Below the pieces are notes generated by a model. That model was given only the letters and a program-made list of their open reading frames with translations. It was not told the origin of the DNA and searched no databases. 64,000 nucleotides of DNA from Steromphala cineraria (lineage: Eukaryota > Mollusca > Gastropoda > Trochida > Trochidae): the NCBI GenBank assembly GCA_916613615.1, contig OU744731.1, positions 18,632,328 to 18,696,327 of the forward strand, given 5' to 3'. A program made the translations under genes and the position numbers. Positions 12,570 to 25,540 of the stretch are shown one piece after another; the stretch's first letter is position 1, and the number at the start of each line of letters is the position of its first letter.

Positions 12570-13933
12570 GTAGGTATTTGAAAGAATCTTTCTCTACAGA
12601 TGTTTGAGATTCTTAAGGTTTAATAGACAAAATAATCTAAAATACATCGTATACAAGGCAAAACTACATGAGAATAACGCTAAAGGTGAATGCAGATAAA
12701 GGTTTTAATCGTATAAGCTATAATCATAAAGGAATGCTTAACGTCAGCGCTACGTTGTGGACTGTTTTTTATATTTTCCACTAATCGTCTTAAAAGTTTA
12801 GATAATTTTTGACATAATAGAGTTTTGGCTGGGGGTCTTGGCTCATTAGTTTCTGTCTTACACCATTTTGAAAGAGGTCAAACTCTCGTAGTGACATCAA
12901 AATAAGGTAAATGTCACCTAAGTCACACGGTGTCTGCATTTTACCCATTAAAAGACGACATGTTAAGAAACTTGGTACGGCGGTTTATAAGATGTCTGGC
13001 TAACCACATCTTAAAAACTGGTCAAAGTCTGTTAGTGACTTTGAAATCTAGGCCAAGGTGACCAAACTCAACTCACCGTATTTGCCACCGTATATGGAGA
13101 CATTGAACATACTAAGAAGACTCGCGAAGTAACGGTAAAAGCCTTGGCGTATAACTTCTGAACTACATTTAAAGTTTGGTTGCGAAATTAATGTTAAATT
13201 TAACTTGTGTTTAAATTATTAGAAATCTTGACGTTTTTTGTTTGATGTTGGGGTTAAAAAAAGTTTATCATAGCTTCAATTGTCAAATTGTTTTATCTAT
13301 CTCTCTTTTTTTGCAAAAAAACGCTTTTCGTGGTAAATGAAGTGATACACTAAAAGGATTTTTGTTTCTCGCAATATTTCTTTTATCCAAACAAATGATT
13401 CGATTAGTTTTCAGAAAGAAATTGTGTTGTAACGTCTCACACAGCATGTATGTACTATTTGAGTGTAAATTGGAGACAGAAAGATTACTGAGCCAGTGAA
13501 AAAGTCCAATCTAGATACACAATTAACAATACCCAGTTTGGGGTCCTTCAATGCTCTCATCAAACACTAGTGAAATCCATAAGAGATTGATTGATGCATG
13601 GATTATGTATGCATTCATTGATGTAATTTAGTTTCTTACTTGTTTTCCTTAAACTAAATGTTAAAATGTGTCGACGTTATATCATATCGTTATTATCTAA
13701 ACTAAACTAAACTAATAATCAGACAAGTTTCACTTAAAAATCTTGGCTTTGCAGCCTGGTGCAAATGACCTCTACACTGCAAATCAAATGTGAAAATTAA
13801 AAGCAACATAATCATTTCCTTAATTTATTGTTGTGTATTGCAACTTTGAAAATAATTTTTTGTTTAGGATCATTGATGAAATTGCACTTATTCTTTTATA
13901 TGTATTATAATCTAATTTATATTTTCTTCTTAG

Positions 13934-14151
13934 GCACAATCTCATGGTAGGCCATACACTTTTTTTATTATCCATTATATCATGTTATGAAAACGGGCAT
14001 TTGTTTGTTGCAAAAAAAAAAACGGAGTGGAAAGTGGGACTACTTCACGAGCTACTTAACTATAGACTTAAGAACAACAGGGAGCTTCCGGGTAGCACGC
14101 GAAAAGTGTGCAGCACGTGCAAAAGTCGCGCCAAAAGACATGGCGACGGGT
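13934..14151 (+). pseudogene. candidate exon, protein-like open frame with a Cys-x2-Cys (copy 1)
   Basis: A strong acceptor (TATATTTTCTTCTTAG) precedes an open frame with ATG at 13944. It contains WKVGLLHELLNYRLKN and, near its end, KVCSTCKSRAKRHGDG then stop. The segment 14020-14170 is more GC-rich than its surroundings. In a second frame the reading continues VQSCQYTCL. A C-x2-C followed by further cysteines loosely resembles the C-terminal zinc finger of DDE transposases such as piggyBac, but the match is weak. In the second tandem copy the T run at 13968 is one base shorter, which changes the frame of the N-terminal part, so at least one copy is broken. Confidence 0.3.
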
Positions 14152-14199
14152 GAAATAGTGCAATCGTGTCAATACACCTGCCTGACTTAGACACTTAAA

Positions 14200-16142
14200 T
14201 CTTATTTTAAAGAGGATTGTCAATTTTGCTTCATTCGATAGTTTTTATAAAAGTGACAAATTATATCAAAATATTGACATGGCCGCATGTACTATGTTGT
14301 CTGAATTATTTAGTTATATTCAGTTTATGTGGCCATATAATCTAAAGTACAAATCAATCAAACATATTTTATTCATATGTACAAGCGGTGTATATCTATT
14401 ATACAGGTAAATTTCTTTTCAGGTAAATTGCAATTTTAAGTCTTTATTGTTTCAAGTAATTGGTTGATTTTAATTCTGGTCGGGTTTGAAGTAATGTATT
14501 AAATTCAGGATTATACAATGATCGTTTCTGTGATTAAAATGGACATAATCTTGAGTTTGACCTAATTTACACTATCACAATTGATAGGAACATTATTCGA
14601 CTTCTTGAAGCGACAAAGTTGTATCTTTTGTTTGTGGTTCATACATAGGAACTTGAATATACACGTAATATATCATAACATAGCATAAAATTGGTGCTAT
14701 AACATTAGTCTTTTAACCGAAAGTTCCGTTACAGATTTAGTGATGTAGATATACGCTTCACAGGATTGGTTTCCCCATTCACGATGCCTTTGGCATAAAA
14801 ATGAACGAAATTTTGATTTTCTGACGTTCTGGATATAAAGGAAGAAACACACTCGCTAAACGACATATTGTTGTTACAACACTCATGCTAGTAAACGATG
14901 TCCATATATCTTTTTCACAGATGCTCGTGTCTTGGTATAAATATCCATATATTTGATAGGAAGTATCAAGTTTGGTCCCAACCAAACCAGACATGGTGAA
15001 CTAAGATACGGTAAGCCTAAGATAAGGCTCCGGGGTAAACACTTAATCTTTCTAGATTCGAATATTGATATAAAAATATAATACTTTTGAAATAAGAGTC
15101 ACAAATCCTACCCAGGGGCAAGGTTTAAAAAGTACGGATTAGGGCATGTCGTATCAGAAATATTACTGGTGACATGTTCATGTGATGCCAGGTTGTTATT
15201 CAGTCTTTAATTTCAAAGTGGGTGTTTCTTTAAAGAATCTCCTCTCGGAGCATTTACTCAACTAATATCTTCTTATGTAAGATTTACTATGTTATCATTT
15301 CTCCCCTAGAGGAAAATCTTACGAGAGACAAATCTTCCATATTTCGTTGCTATCAAAGCATATCTTTTGAATGACGTCAGTCTTGTAAGATATAAATCAG
15401 CATTGCACAGTCAAGGGGCTCAAGGCTTGACGTTGTTCATTGACCAAAGAAATTATCTATTGTTTCAAGTTAGTTGTAAACATAGATGAGAAAAAGTTAC
15501 TTACAAAACTTGAAAGATGTTATTCGTATTGCAATATACAAATTTATTAAATCAAAGACATACAATTTTTCTTATCATATTACAGCTCTTGTCATAACGT
15601 TCCTGGTACGAAATAACTGCTAGATTAATTAAATATTAAAAACGTCACCTTTTAGAATTTATGAATATGAAGGTTTAACTCATAACTTTGAGATTATTTT
15701 TCTTGTTCAACATAAAGTGAGAATCGGGCAAAATTTTGAGATTTTGATCACTTAGAGGAGGCAACTAAGTATCTTTATATTTATGTTGGTTATTTTCGTG
15801 GTACTAGAAAAGGAAATGAAAAATGGGGCAACTTTCCCTACCCTTGCAAAGTGTTAAGTTGCAAATTTTTCAATGAGGCTACACTGGGTATACAGTATTT
15901 CTCATATAAAGAAAGACTCTATCGTTGACAATAGTTGCCATATAACTACGGTAAAGTTAATCAAATGGAAATTAATACCAAAATTCAATGGAAAAAAGTT
16001 CAACAGAAATATATAAGAAGTAAAATGTTCCAAGAAAATATCAAGATATTGAAATGAACATTACGTTTGTTGGTTGTCTGGATGCATGGTAGCATTGTAT
16101 TGAGGTAAAATTTATATATAGTTTTCTGTTCGGTATTGAAGA
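14200..16142. other. rest of 5.49-kb unit, no supported gene
   Basis: A minus-strand open frame at 14779-14994 (71 codons) is kept in both copies only because the copies are nearly identical. It has no family resemblance. Confidence 0.4.
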
Positions 16143-16383
16143 TACATCTTTAGCTCCTTATGAAAAGACAGAGTGCTGTTGAAATGAGGGTCAGTGACAC
16201 TATCTCGACTTTTTGTCCATTTTGAAATGGATCTTAATATGAAATTGTTAAATGATGTGTTTCTACATTGTTACCTTTTACAAGTTTTTATCATCATTTT
16301 TGTAAAGAATGAAACAATACCATATTAGATTGTATATGGTACATTTGTAAAGTAAGGATTCATTAATGATCAATTACATAGAG

Positions 16384-16529
16384 GTTATCATGCTCGTGTG
16401 TTTTGGGATCGTAGATATCCTGCATTAGGAATAAACATTGTATTTTGCGAGCCTTGGCGAGCTAAATACATAGTGTTTATTCCAAATGCAGGATATTTTT
16501 ACGATCCCAAAACACACGAGCATGATAAC
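16384..16529. repeat. foldback element, class 2, in copy 2
   Basis: Same hairpin as 10898-11043, doubled by the tandem duplication. Confidence 0.8.
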
Positions 16530-16951
16530 TTCTTTATCATACAATGTCATTTTAATGCCTGATAATAATATTTTAATAGTTGAAATTGTTTTAAGATTCG
16601 CGCATTGATATATGCAAATGATTAGAGCAATGACTTTGACAGTGAATTGACAAAATATAATTCCTCCTTACATACACATGTATGCCTTTTATTGCCGTTT
16701 GAGTTATTTTGTCACGACTCCAAAGTTTTGAAATTTTAAAAATCTATAAAATACGATGATTTTAAAAATGAGACACATTTTAAATGGTCTTTTGCGGGAT
16801 CGAACTGACGAGTCAATCTTACCAAGGGGCAAAAGTTGCTTCACTTCGCCTACGTGACAATGGCAGACAGCGATTGGACGAATATTGATGGCCGGAGAGC
16901 TAAAGTAGATGATAGTCTGTGGATATCCGAATCCAAACTATATAATATTAA

Positions 16952-17306
16952 AGGGGCAGTAGCGCGTTGTTTGATAATTTTATATTTTAATATTTCACTG
17001 ATAATTGTAAGTTAATGTTAAATGTATTATTTTGACAGTGTCAAAAATCTCATTACACAAGCCAATCATCTTTAGTCAGAGGATAAGGTATGAAGATTCA
17101 TATAAAATCCATTGGCGGCCATTTTGTGTGAACACCTTTAATTCATTTTGTGTAAGAAAAAGGAATTGCATGGCTAAACTTTACAATATATATTTTAATT
17201 ATTACTGCTTCATTTAGTTTAAATACATTGTCTTTCAATTGGAACCATTAATTTTCATTTTCCTGACATCACCTCATATTCCCCCTAAAAACGTGCTACT
17301 GCCCCT
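16952..17306 (+). mobile_element. TTAA-flanked MITE, copy 2
   Basis: The same insertion as 11466-11820, doubled by the tandem duplication. TTAA flanks at 16948-16951 and 17307-17310. It does not count as an independent insertion. Confidence 0.85.
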
Positions 17307-18015
17307 TTAAAGTAAAGAACATCGAAGATGGGTAAATGAAGTGTTTGAACATGAGACTTGAACTGCCTTTGGTACCTGTGAGTAAAATTGTTCGGTCGGT
17401 TTCATTCAACCCGTGATGACAGCGTTTTGGCACTACTAAGTCATGCAAATGGCTAAATACCCATACAGTGTTGTTGTTTTTTATTAGATCAATGTCTATA
17501 TCATTTATATTGTAATGTCTCTCTCCGTTACTAGAGGCATTCCAAATGTTAACGCTTTTGACGTCATCGGAATTTTCGAAAGATGTTCCGACCTTGACCT
17601 TTGATTTATTACGCCGAGAACACTATCCATTGTATGATAAAGATGTATATCAATTTAAATCATGAACCATTTGTTGTTAACGTTGTGACACACCATTACT
17701 TGTGTATTCAAATGTTCACAATTGAGAAGTTCTTGTAATATATAACTTCGTTCTCAGGTTACCTATTCTTGTGTGTAGCTTTTTATATGAATTTGTATGA
17801 CTTAAGAAACATGTCAAAAACATGGAATTGAACATAGAACAAATCTAAATTATTATTAGCAATTCATTTTGTGCAATTATAAAATCATCACTAAATATTC
17901 ATTAATGAGAAGAATGTAATGAATGCTTTCATACAAAACTTGATAGACTAACAAAATAGTACTTATAGAAAGCCATACGCTTCTCTCATCTCTTATATAA
18001 TCTGTTTTGTTTCAG

Positions 18016-18055
18016 GGATCTGAGGAATATACCAAAATGAGGCGATATCAATGAG
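18016..18055 (+). other. candidate 40-nt exon between canonical splice sites (copy 2)
   Basis: Identical to 12530-12569 by tandem duplication. Confidence 0.3.
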
Positions 18056-19419
18056 GTAGGTATTTGAAAGAATCTTTCTCTACAGATGTTTGAGATTCTT
18101 AAGGTTTAATAGACAAAATAATCTAAAATACATCGTATACAAGGCAAAACTACATGAGAATAACGCTAAAGGTGAATGCAGATAAAGGTTTTAATCGTAT
18201 AAGCTATAATCATAAAGGAATGCTTAACGTCAGCGCTACGTTGTGGACTGTTTTTTATATTTTCCACTAATCGTCTTAAAAGTTTAGATAATTTTTGACA
18301 TAATAGAGTTTTGGCTGGGGGTCTTGGCTCATTAGTTTCTGTCTTACACCATTTTGAAAGAGGTCAAACTCTCGTAGTGACATCAAAATAAGGTAAATGT
18401 CACCTAAGTCACACGGTGTCTGCATTTTACCCATTAAAAGACGACATGTTAAGAAACTTGGTACGGCGGTTTATAAGATGTCTGGCTAACCACATCTTAA
18501 AAACTGGTCAAAGTCTGTTAGTGACTTTGAAATCTAGGCCAAGGTGACCAAACTCAACTCACCGTATTTGCCACCGTATATGGAGACATTGAACATACTA
18601 AGAAGACTCGCGAAGTAACGGTAAAAGCCTTGGCGTATAACTTCTGAACTACATTTAAAGTTTGGTTGCGAAATTAATGTTAAATTTAACTTGTGTTTAA
18701 ATTATTAGAAATCTTGACGTTTTTTGTTTGATGTTGGGGTTAAAAAAAGTTTATCATAGCTTCAATTGTCAAATTGTTTTATCTATCTCTCTTTTTTTGC
18801 AAAAAAACGCTTTTCGTGGTAAATGAAGTGATACACTAAAAGGATTTTTGTTTCTCGCAATATTTCTTTTATCCAAACAAATGATTCGATTAGTTTTCAG
18901 AAAGAAATTGTGTTGTAACGTCTCACACAGCATGTATGTACTATTTGAGTGTAAATTGGAGACAGAAAGATTACTGAGCCAGTGAAAAAGTCCAATCTAG
19001 ATACACAATTAACAATACCCAGTTTGGGGTCCTTCAATGCTCTCATCAAACACTAGTGAAATCCATAAGAGATTGATTGATGCATGGATTATGTATGCAT
19101 TCATTGATGTAATTTAGTTTCTTACTTGTTTTCCTTAAACTAAATGTTAAAATGTGTCGACGTTATATCATATCGTTATTATCTAAACTAAACTAAACTA
19201 ATAATCAGACAAGTTTCACTTAAAAATCTTGGCTTTGCAGCCTGGTGCAAATGACCTCTACACTGCAAATCAAATGTGAAAATTAAAAGCAACATAATCA
19301 TTTCCTTAATTTATTGTTGTGTATTGCAACTTTGAAAATAATTTTTTGTTTAGGATCATTGATGAAATTGCACTTATTCTTTTATATGTATTATAATCTA
19401 ATTTATATTTTCTTCTTAG

Positions 19420-19675
19420 GCACAATCTCATGGTAGGCCATACACTTTTTTATTATCCATTATATCATGTTATGAAAACGGGCATTTGTTTGTTGCAAAA
19501 AAAAAAACGGAGTGGAAAGTGGGACTACTTCACGAGCTACTTAACTATAGACTTAAGAACAACAGGGAGCTTCCGGGTAGCACGCGAAAAGTGTGCAGCA
19601 CGTGCAAAAGTCGCGCCAAAAGACATGGCGACGGGTGAAATAGTGCAATCGTGTCAATACACCTGCCTGACTTAG
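19420..19675 (+). pseudogene. candidate exon with protein-like open frame (copy 2, frame-shifted)
   Basis: Copy of the exon at 13934. One T fewer in the run near 19450 joins the ATG frame to the alternative downstream frame, which runs 81 codons to a stop at 19675 and ends QSCQYTCLT. Two near-identical copies reading different frames argue that this is not a constrained coding exon now. Confidence 0.3.
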
Positions 19676-21898
19676 ACACTTAAATCTTATTTTAAAGAGG
19701 ATTGTCAATTTTGCTTCATTCGATAGTTTTTATAAAAGTGACAAATTATATCAAAATATTGACATGGCCGCATGTACTATGTTGTCTGAATTATTTAGTT
19801 ATATTCAGTTTATGTGGCCATATAATCTAAAGTACAAATCAATCAAACATATTTTATTCATATGTACAAGCGGTGTATATCTATTATACAGGTAAATTTC
19901 TTTTCAGGTAAATTGCAATTTTAAGTCTTTATTGTTTCAAGTAATTGGTTGATTTTAATTCTGGTCGGGTTTGAAGTAATGTATTAAATTCAGGATTATA
20001 CAATGATCGTTTCTGTGATTAAAATGGACATAATCTTGAGTTTGACCTAATTTACACTATCACAATTGATAGGAACATTATTCGACTTCTTGAAGCGACA
20101 AAGTTGTATCTTTTGTTTGTGGTTCATACATAGGAACTTGAATATACACGTAATATATCATAACATAGCATAAAATTGGTGCTATAACATTAGTCTTTTA
20201 ACCGAAAGTTCCGTTACAGATTTAGTGATGTAGATATACGCTTCACAGGATTGGTTTCCCCATTCACGATGCCTTTGGCATAAAAATGAACGAAATTTTG
20301 ATTTTCTGACGTTCTGGATATAAAGGAAGAAACACACTCGCTAAACGACATATTGTTGTTACAACACTCATGCTAGTAAACGATGTCCATATATCTTTTT
20401 CACAGATGCTCGTGTCTTGGTATAAATATCCATATATTTGATAGGAAGTATCAAGTTTGGTCCCAACCAAACCAGACATGGTGAACTAAGATACGGTAAG
20501 CCTAAGATAAGGCTCCGGGGTAAACACTTAATCTTTCTAGATTCGAATATTGATATAAAAATATAATACTTTTGAAATAAGAGTCACAAATCCTACCCAG
20601 GGGCAAGGTTTAAAAAGTACGGATTAGGGCATGTCGTATCAGAAATATTACTGGTGACATGTTCATGTGATGCCAGGTTGTTATTCAGTCTTTAATTTCA
20701 AAGTGGGTGTTTCTTTAAAGAATCTCCTCTCGGAGCATTTACTCAACTAATATCTTCTTATGTAAGATTTACTATGTTATCATTTCTCCCCTAGAGGAAA
20801 ATCTTACGAGAGACAAATCTTCCATATTTCGTTGCTATCAAAGCATATCTTTTGAATGACGTCAGTCTTGTAAGATATAAATCAGCATTGCACAGTCAAG
20901 GGGCTCAAGGCTTGACGTTGTTCATTGACCAAAGAAATTATCTATTGTTTCAAGTTAGTTGTAAACATAGATGAGAAAAAGTTACTTACAAAACTTGAAA
21001 GATGTTATTCGTATTGCAATATACAAATTTATTAAATCAAAGACATACAATTTTTCTTATCATATTACAGCTCTTGTCATAACGTTCCTGGTACGAAATA
21101 ACTGCTAGATTAATTAAATATTAAAAACGTCACCTTTTAGAATTTATGAATATGAAGGTTTAACTCATAACTTTGAGATTATTTTTCTTGTTCAACATAA
21201 AGTGAGAATCGGGCAAAATTTTGAGATTTTGATCACTTAGAGGAGGCAACTAAGTATCTTTATATTTATGTTGGTTATTTTCGTGGTACTAGAAAAGGAA
21301 ATGAAAAATGGGGCAACTTTCCCTACCCTTGCAAAGTGTTAAGTTGCAAATTTTTCAATGAGGCTACACTGGGTATACAGTATTTCTCATATAAAGAAAG
21401 ACTCTATCGTTGACAATAGTTGCCATATAACTACGGTAAAGTTAATCAAATGGAAATTAATACCAAAATTCAATGGGAAAAAGTTCAACAGAAATATATA
21501 AGAAGTAAAATGTTCCAAGAAAATATCAAGATATTGAAATGAACATTACGTTTGTTGGTTGTCTGGATGCATGGTAGCATTGTATTGAGGTAAAATTTAT
21601 ATATAGTTTTCTGTTCGGTATTGAAGAGAAAACCATCTCATGAAGTAAATTGTATACATTGGATTGATGTAGTTACACTTAGTTTCAGGCCTCGTTACAT
21701 TACTGACGACCTGAGGTTAGAGACACGGTTGAACTGATCACTGTCCTTAGTAGACATATAACATGCAGACCAGAATACCAATAAGCAACATACAATAGTT
21801 GTCATTCGAGTTGACTGTTTCGAGTGAATGCGAATACAGATAATCGTGTTGAGTTTAATATGAATTTTTATGCTTTTGTGATTCCTTCTTGCGTCTGT

Positions 21899-22340
21899 TT
21901 TTATGCCCCCGAATCGGAGATTCCGGGGGTATATTGTTTTTCACCTGTCCGTCTGTCTGTCCGTCCGTCTGTCTGTCCGTTTGTCCACAAAAACTTTAAC
22001 CTTGGTCATAACTTTTGATTGGTCAGAGCTGACTTCTATACTGTCAGTGCTAGGTCTTTGATACTTGACATGTGTATCCCTTGTGATGAGACCTTTCAGA
22101 TGACACCAAGATATTTGACCTTTTCTGTCCGTCCGTCCGTCTGTCCGTTTGTCCACAAAAACTTTAACCTTGGTCATAACTTTTGATTGGTCAGAGCTAG
22201 CTCTTTGATACTTGACATATGGATCCCTTGTGATGAGACCTTTCAGATGACACCATGACATTTGACCTTTTGACCTTGACCTTGACACAGCGAGCAGGAT
22301 GCATCCGGGGGCATTCGTGTTTCACAAACACATCTTGTTT
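21899..22340 (-). mobile_element. C5/G5-hairpin interspersed element, copy 2, internally duplicated
   Basis: Reverse orientation of the 3469 element. Hairpin head CCCCCGAATCGGAGATTCCG at 21906. A (GTCC/GTCT)n run follows at 21945-21980, and the tail GTTTCACAAACACATCTTGT ends at 22340. Unlike the other copies it holds two tandem internal units, each starting TTTGTCCACAAAAACTTTAA (21979 and 22148) and including a GTCATAACTTTTGATTGGTC segment. The long minus-strand open frame here (21941-22288) is a by-product. Confidence 0.8.
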
Positions 22341-22799
22341 TCATCAGTTCTTGTTAGATATACTATACCTAAATCATTATTTTCATGAGCTGTTGATGTC
22401 TTGTGAATCAATTCATTTTAATTGAAACACCTTACTCATGAAGTGTAGATAACTACTATTTCAAATAGGGTATGACAAATGAAACAGCACTTATGCACAA
22501 AACTAAAACCTGATGCTATTGGAAGGTAACGATTATTTGGCCGAATTTGTCGTTGTAAAAATAAAATTGTAGATGTTGTGGTTAAAGTCTTCACAAAAGT
22601 CTATCAAAACATCCTTTCATTTACTCACTTTACTGTCCAAATTCAAACATCTTCTATCTAGGAATACAGTAATTAGTAATATTAAAATATAATTATATAT
22701 ATAATTTGTTGTTTTTGACCAATGCAGGGATGCTGAGCTGTGTTTGCTTTTTGTATGTTCTCAAAACGTATATGAAAACAATTTGCCATTTTTTTATAA

Positions 22800-23070
22800 A
22801 TGTCATAAATCTAACTGTCTGGTTGATCTATCTACAAACCTACAACAGAAGACCTTGTAAGAGTAAAACGGCGTGATCGATTAACTTACTATATGTCACA
22901 TATTTCATCAAATTATCCACCAGGCTTAATATGTACAATCACTTCTGTAGTCTACATTGTTCCTTGCTTCAATCACTTTACTTAAGTCAAGACAAACTAG
23001 CACCAATTGCTGATGAAATGCCCAGACTAATATATATTCCTTAGCCCATCTATCTTTTGATTTACTGCAT
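22800..23070 (-). pseudogene. E block, copy 2: broken exon
   Basis: Matches the 7000 and 42800 blocks, most strongly at AAACTAGCACCAATTGCTGA and CCCAGACTAATATATATTCC. The exon equivalent is 22980-22921 (60 nt, minus): acceptor GACTTAAG, donor-like GTGGAT. The frame of the intact copy reads VIEARNNVDYRSDCTY, then TAA, so it is degraded. Confidence 0.5.
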
Positions 23071-24667
23071 TGTGGGAGGTAATGTGTTTACATCTCGGAC
23101 GGTTTGCTGACAAATTCTGTATCGTTAGAGCATTCCATTGTTTAAATCAACCAATGACGCCTCTCTCTATGGTATCGATATGGATCAATTTGTCCGGAGA
23201 CAATTGACGCGAGGACATTAGTTTTACAGTTTTTGTAATGATTGAACCTGTTAGAGAGAGATTTTTGTGTTTAATACTTTTTTAAACACATCAATTTAAA
23301 AAGACAAGAATGAATAACAAGTCCACCAACATAGAATTACTTATCTTTAGTACGTACATGGATGATTTACAATGTCTCACAGTTTGGAGGTCAGGAAACA
23401 TCGCGTGTTTATGGAACGCCATTGGTATTATTTGTAGATGTATATCATTCAGACTGGAATAAAAGGTTTACATCTATATTTCTCAAAATAAATTAAGGAA
23501 GACCCAAATAGTAATATCATCTACATTAACTTTAAATTTCAGCAGCTCAAAGAGAAGTGTTTTGTTTGAGGTTTTGATCATACCAACATGCATGCCTGAC
23601 GTTGGGCTCCTAATTTTTAACTTTTTGTATTTTTTGAAACTTTGATAAATTTTGGAATTTAGGAATTTTGGAATTTTTCATCACATTTTTTTCAGGAAAA
23701 TGTCTTCATTAAGCTTATCATTTACAGGGATGTCATTTCCAAAGCAATAAAGTCACCCAAACCAAGACCAAGAATGTTTTGAAGCTGAGCCATCTGACAT
23801 TATTTAACTTTCATTTTGACCCCTGCCTTGTTTCGTACATGAAACGCAATACAGAAACAATTGATTACAATATGGCAGTAAATTAGTGTTTTCTCATATA
23901 CCGAACTGTAACCATGCGCTGAGATATTAAGTATAAAGGGGACACGACACAAAGGTACCTTTTATTCGTTTGTTTAGTGTTATATTTACATGATGTGAAA
24001 ACAATTCCAACATTAGTGCATGATATTCAGGTTATGAATCGATATCATACAATATGCAAAAATCAGTATGGTTCAAATGTAGGTCATTCGCCATGTTAAT
24101 TTCATTCATGAAAAACGTGGAATATAAATCAACCACCTCGTTATTAAACATTATGCATGAAATCTGCCAGTTCCTTTCATGTATCATTGATATCAATATC
24201 ATGGGGATCACATTTCCATTAAAGCTGAAGAAATGTTTAAGGCAGAGAATCATTACAAGAAATTCAGAACCAACACTGTATAGCCCTTTCACATTTATGA
24301 GAATGCTAGTTAAAATAATGCAAAACTCATGAGATCATTAAAGTGTAAGGGACTTTTCATTGACCAGGAACGCAATTATGATGACGATGAATCGAGATTA
24401 ATGTGGTGATACTCATTGCAAAACCATGTAGTGATTTGTGCACTGGTGTAGGAAATAATGATCAATTTACCGAACATGAATGTACATAACGGATAATTAG
24501 TTTAAGATATGCAACGAAATATATACGAAATACTAAAAAAAAGCTTTTTCACCGTAATGGTTCTTGGTAATGGAACATTTTATTATATTCATTTACAGCA
24601 GTGCGTATAAGAGCATCCCTATGAATGGCTGTATTATAATAGGCCTTCCGATTATATAACAACATTA
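23071..24667. other. AT-rich stretch with no supported gene
   Basis: Overlapping open frames on both strands at 24032-24332 mirror each other and match no family I recognise. Nothing else is supported. Confidence 0.4.
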
Positions 24668-24669
24668 TA

Positions 24670-24738
24670 CAGTAGAATTCGGATATAACGAACTCCAAGG
24701 GACCAAATAATTTAGTTCGCTATATCCGTGTTCTACTG
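24670..24738. mobile_element. 69-bp Tigger/pogo-like MITE
   Basis: Starts CAGTAGAATTCGGATATAAC and ends with the near reverse complement ...TTCGCTATATCCGTGTTCTACTG. It is flanked on both sides by TA (24668-24669, 24739-24740). Ends of the form CAGTxGAAxxxxxxTATAxCGAA and TA target sites are characteristic of pogo/Tigger elements. Too short to encode anything. Confidence 0.75.
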
Positions 24739-24743
24739 TATTT

Positions 24744-24894
24744 GGGATCACACTATCTTGAATAGTACAGATTCGTGTACTTTTTCGGGCCGAGTCCCAT
24801 GCGGGGTTCAAACCCACACCCTTAGAGTCAGGCAACACCGCCAGCAATGACATTAATTAAAACAGCTCACCAACTCGCCCGTTTCGCCATCCAC
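24744..24894 (-). mobile_element. tRNA-derived SINE-like repeat, copy 1
   Basis: On the minus strand there is a D-arm-like GCGAGTTGGTGAGCTG and a good T-arm (GTGGG TTTGAAC CCCGC, five pairs with one G-U) matching a Pol III B box. A second, degraded copy at 53443-53588 shares both ends (GATCACACT...TTC and CTCGCCCGTTTCGCCATCCA). It begins five bases from the Tigger-like MITE. Confidence 0.65.
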
Positions 24895-25344
24895 ATCTCT
24901 TCCGATTATATGATAAATAACAATGAATGTACCACTGTTAGGGTTTTATATTTTCATCATTTGTATACAGAATGGTAAATCATATGACATCAATTCTGTT
25001 ATATTTGATTTACAAGATTTGGTTTTAAAAGATATTTATCACCGACGGTTCTCCACATTTTAGAGTGTGGATTCTTTGATGTTTATGTAAGTCGCTATAC
25101 ACATAGTGGACTTTATAAAAATCTAGTTACTCTGCACATATTTTTATCTCGGTGAATTGACAATGAGCTGACTTTAAGAAATACTTTTAGTTTTTTATTC
25201 ACCAATTGTTCAAGCTCCTGACTCTTAAAGCTTAATATCAAAGCTAAGGGGAAACTTTACATCACCAAGTTTGTGTTAGATTTCAATCCAGTGTCAATAT
25301 TTTTTTAATTTTTATTGATTTGGTAGACCTTTGATATGACCGAA

Positions 25345-25540
25345 AAGGTATCGTAGTCATATCCATATTGAACATGCATACTCACGCCTGCAATCTTATC
25401 TAAAGTATGAATCCATATTTAACTTTGTTTTCCCCTGGCTTCCTCTCAGAAATGAGAGTCTTTGCAAGTAGTTTTGACGTTATTTGAACCTCCAATAGCA
25501 TGTCAATAAACTAGTAATGATACACCTCATCGCTTTGCTC
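25345..25540 (-). pseudogene. G block, copy 2: degraded first-exon equivalent
   Basis: Aligned with 9591-9639 and 46786-46846. The start codon position holds TTG (25495). The frame stays open for about 31 codons (LEVQITSKLLAKTLI...) before TAG. The donor position is changed (AGGGGAAAAC). The conserved downstream word GTGAGTATGCATG is kept. Confidence 0.4.

Larger units (their letters stand above)
10659..16142. repeat. 5.49-kb tandem duplication, copy 1
   Basis: Repeats almost exactly at 16145-21627 with an offset of 5486, then 5485 after a one-base T-run difference near 13970. The differences I noticed are few: near 11190, 11445, 11750, the T run, and near 15990. The left edge is ...GTTTTTTG/CATCTTTAGC and the right edge ...TATTGAAGA. 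Between the copies lie only two extra bases (TA, 16143-16144). The unit holds a foldback element, a MITE and two candidate exons. Confidence 0.95.
16145..21627. repeat. 5.49-kb tandem duplication, copy 2
   Basis: Second copy of 10659-16142. The right edge ends ...TATTGAAGA before GAAAACC. It carries its own foldback, MITE and candidate exons. The content is otherwise as in copy 1. Confidence 0.95.

Noticed and set aside
21941..22288. 115-codon minus-strand ORF with repeated DQSKVMTKVKVFVDK
   Set aside because: Lies entirely inside the C5/G5-hairpin element; it arises from its internal duplication.
24032..24332. Mirror ORFs of 86 and 92 codons on opposite strands
   Set aside because: Neither has family resemblance; low stop density on both strands looks accidental.
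24744..24894. Functional tRNA gene
   Set aside because: The T-arm is good but there is no acceptor pairing, and a second dispersed copy exists, so SINE-like.
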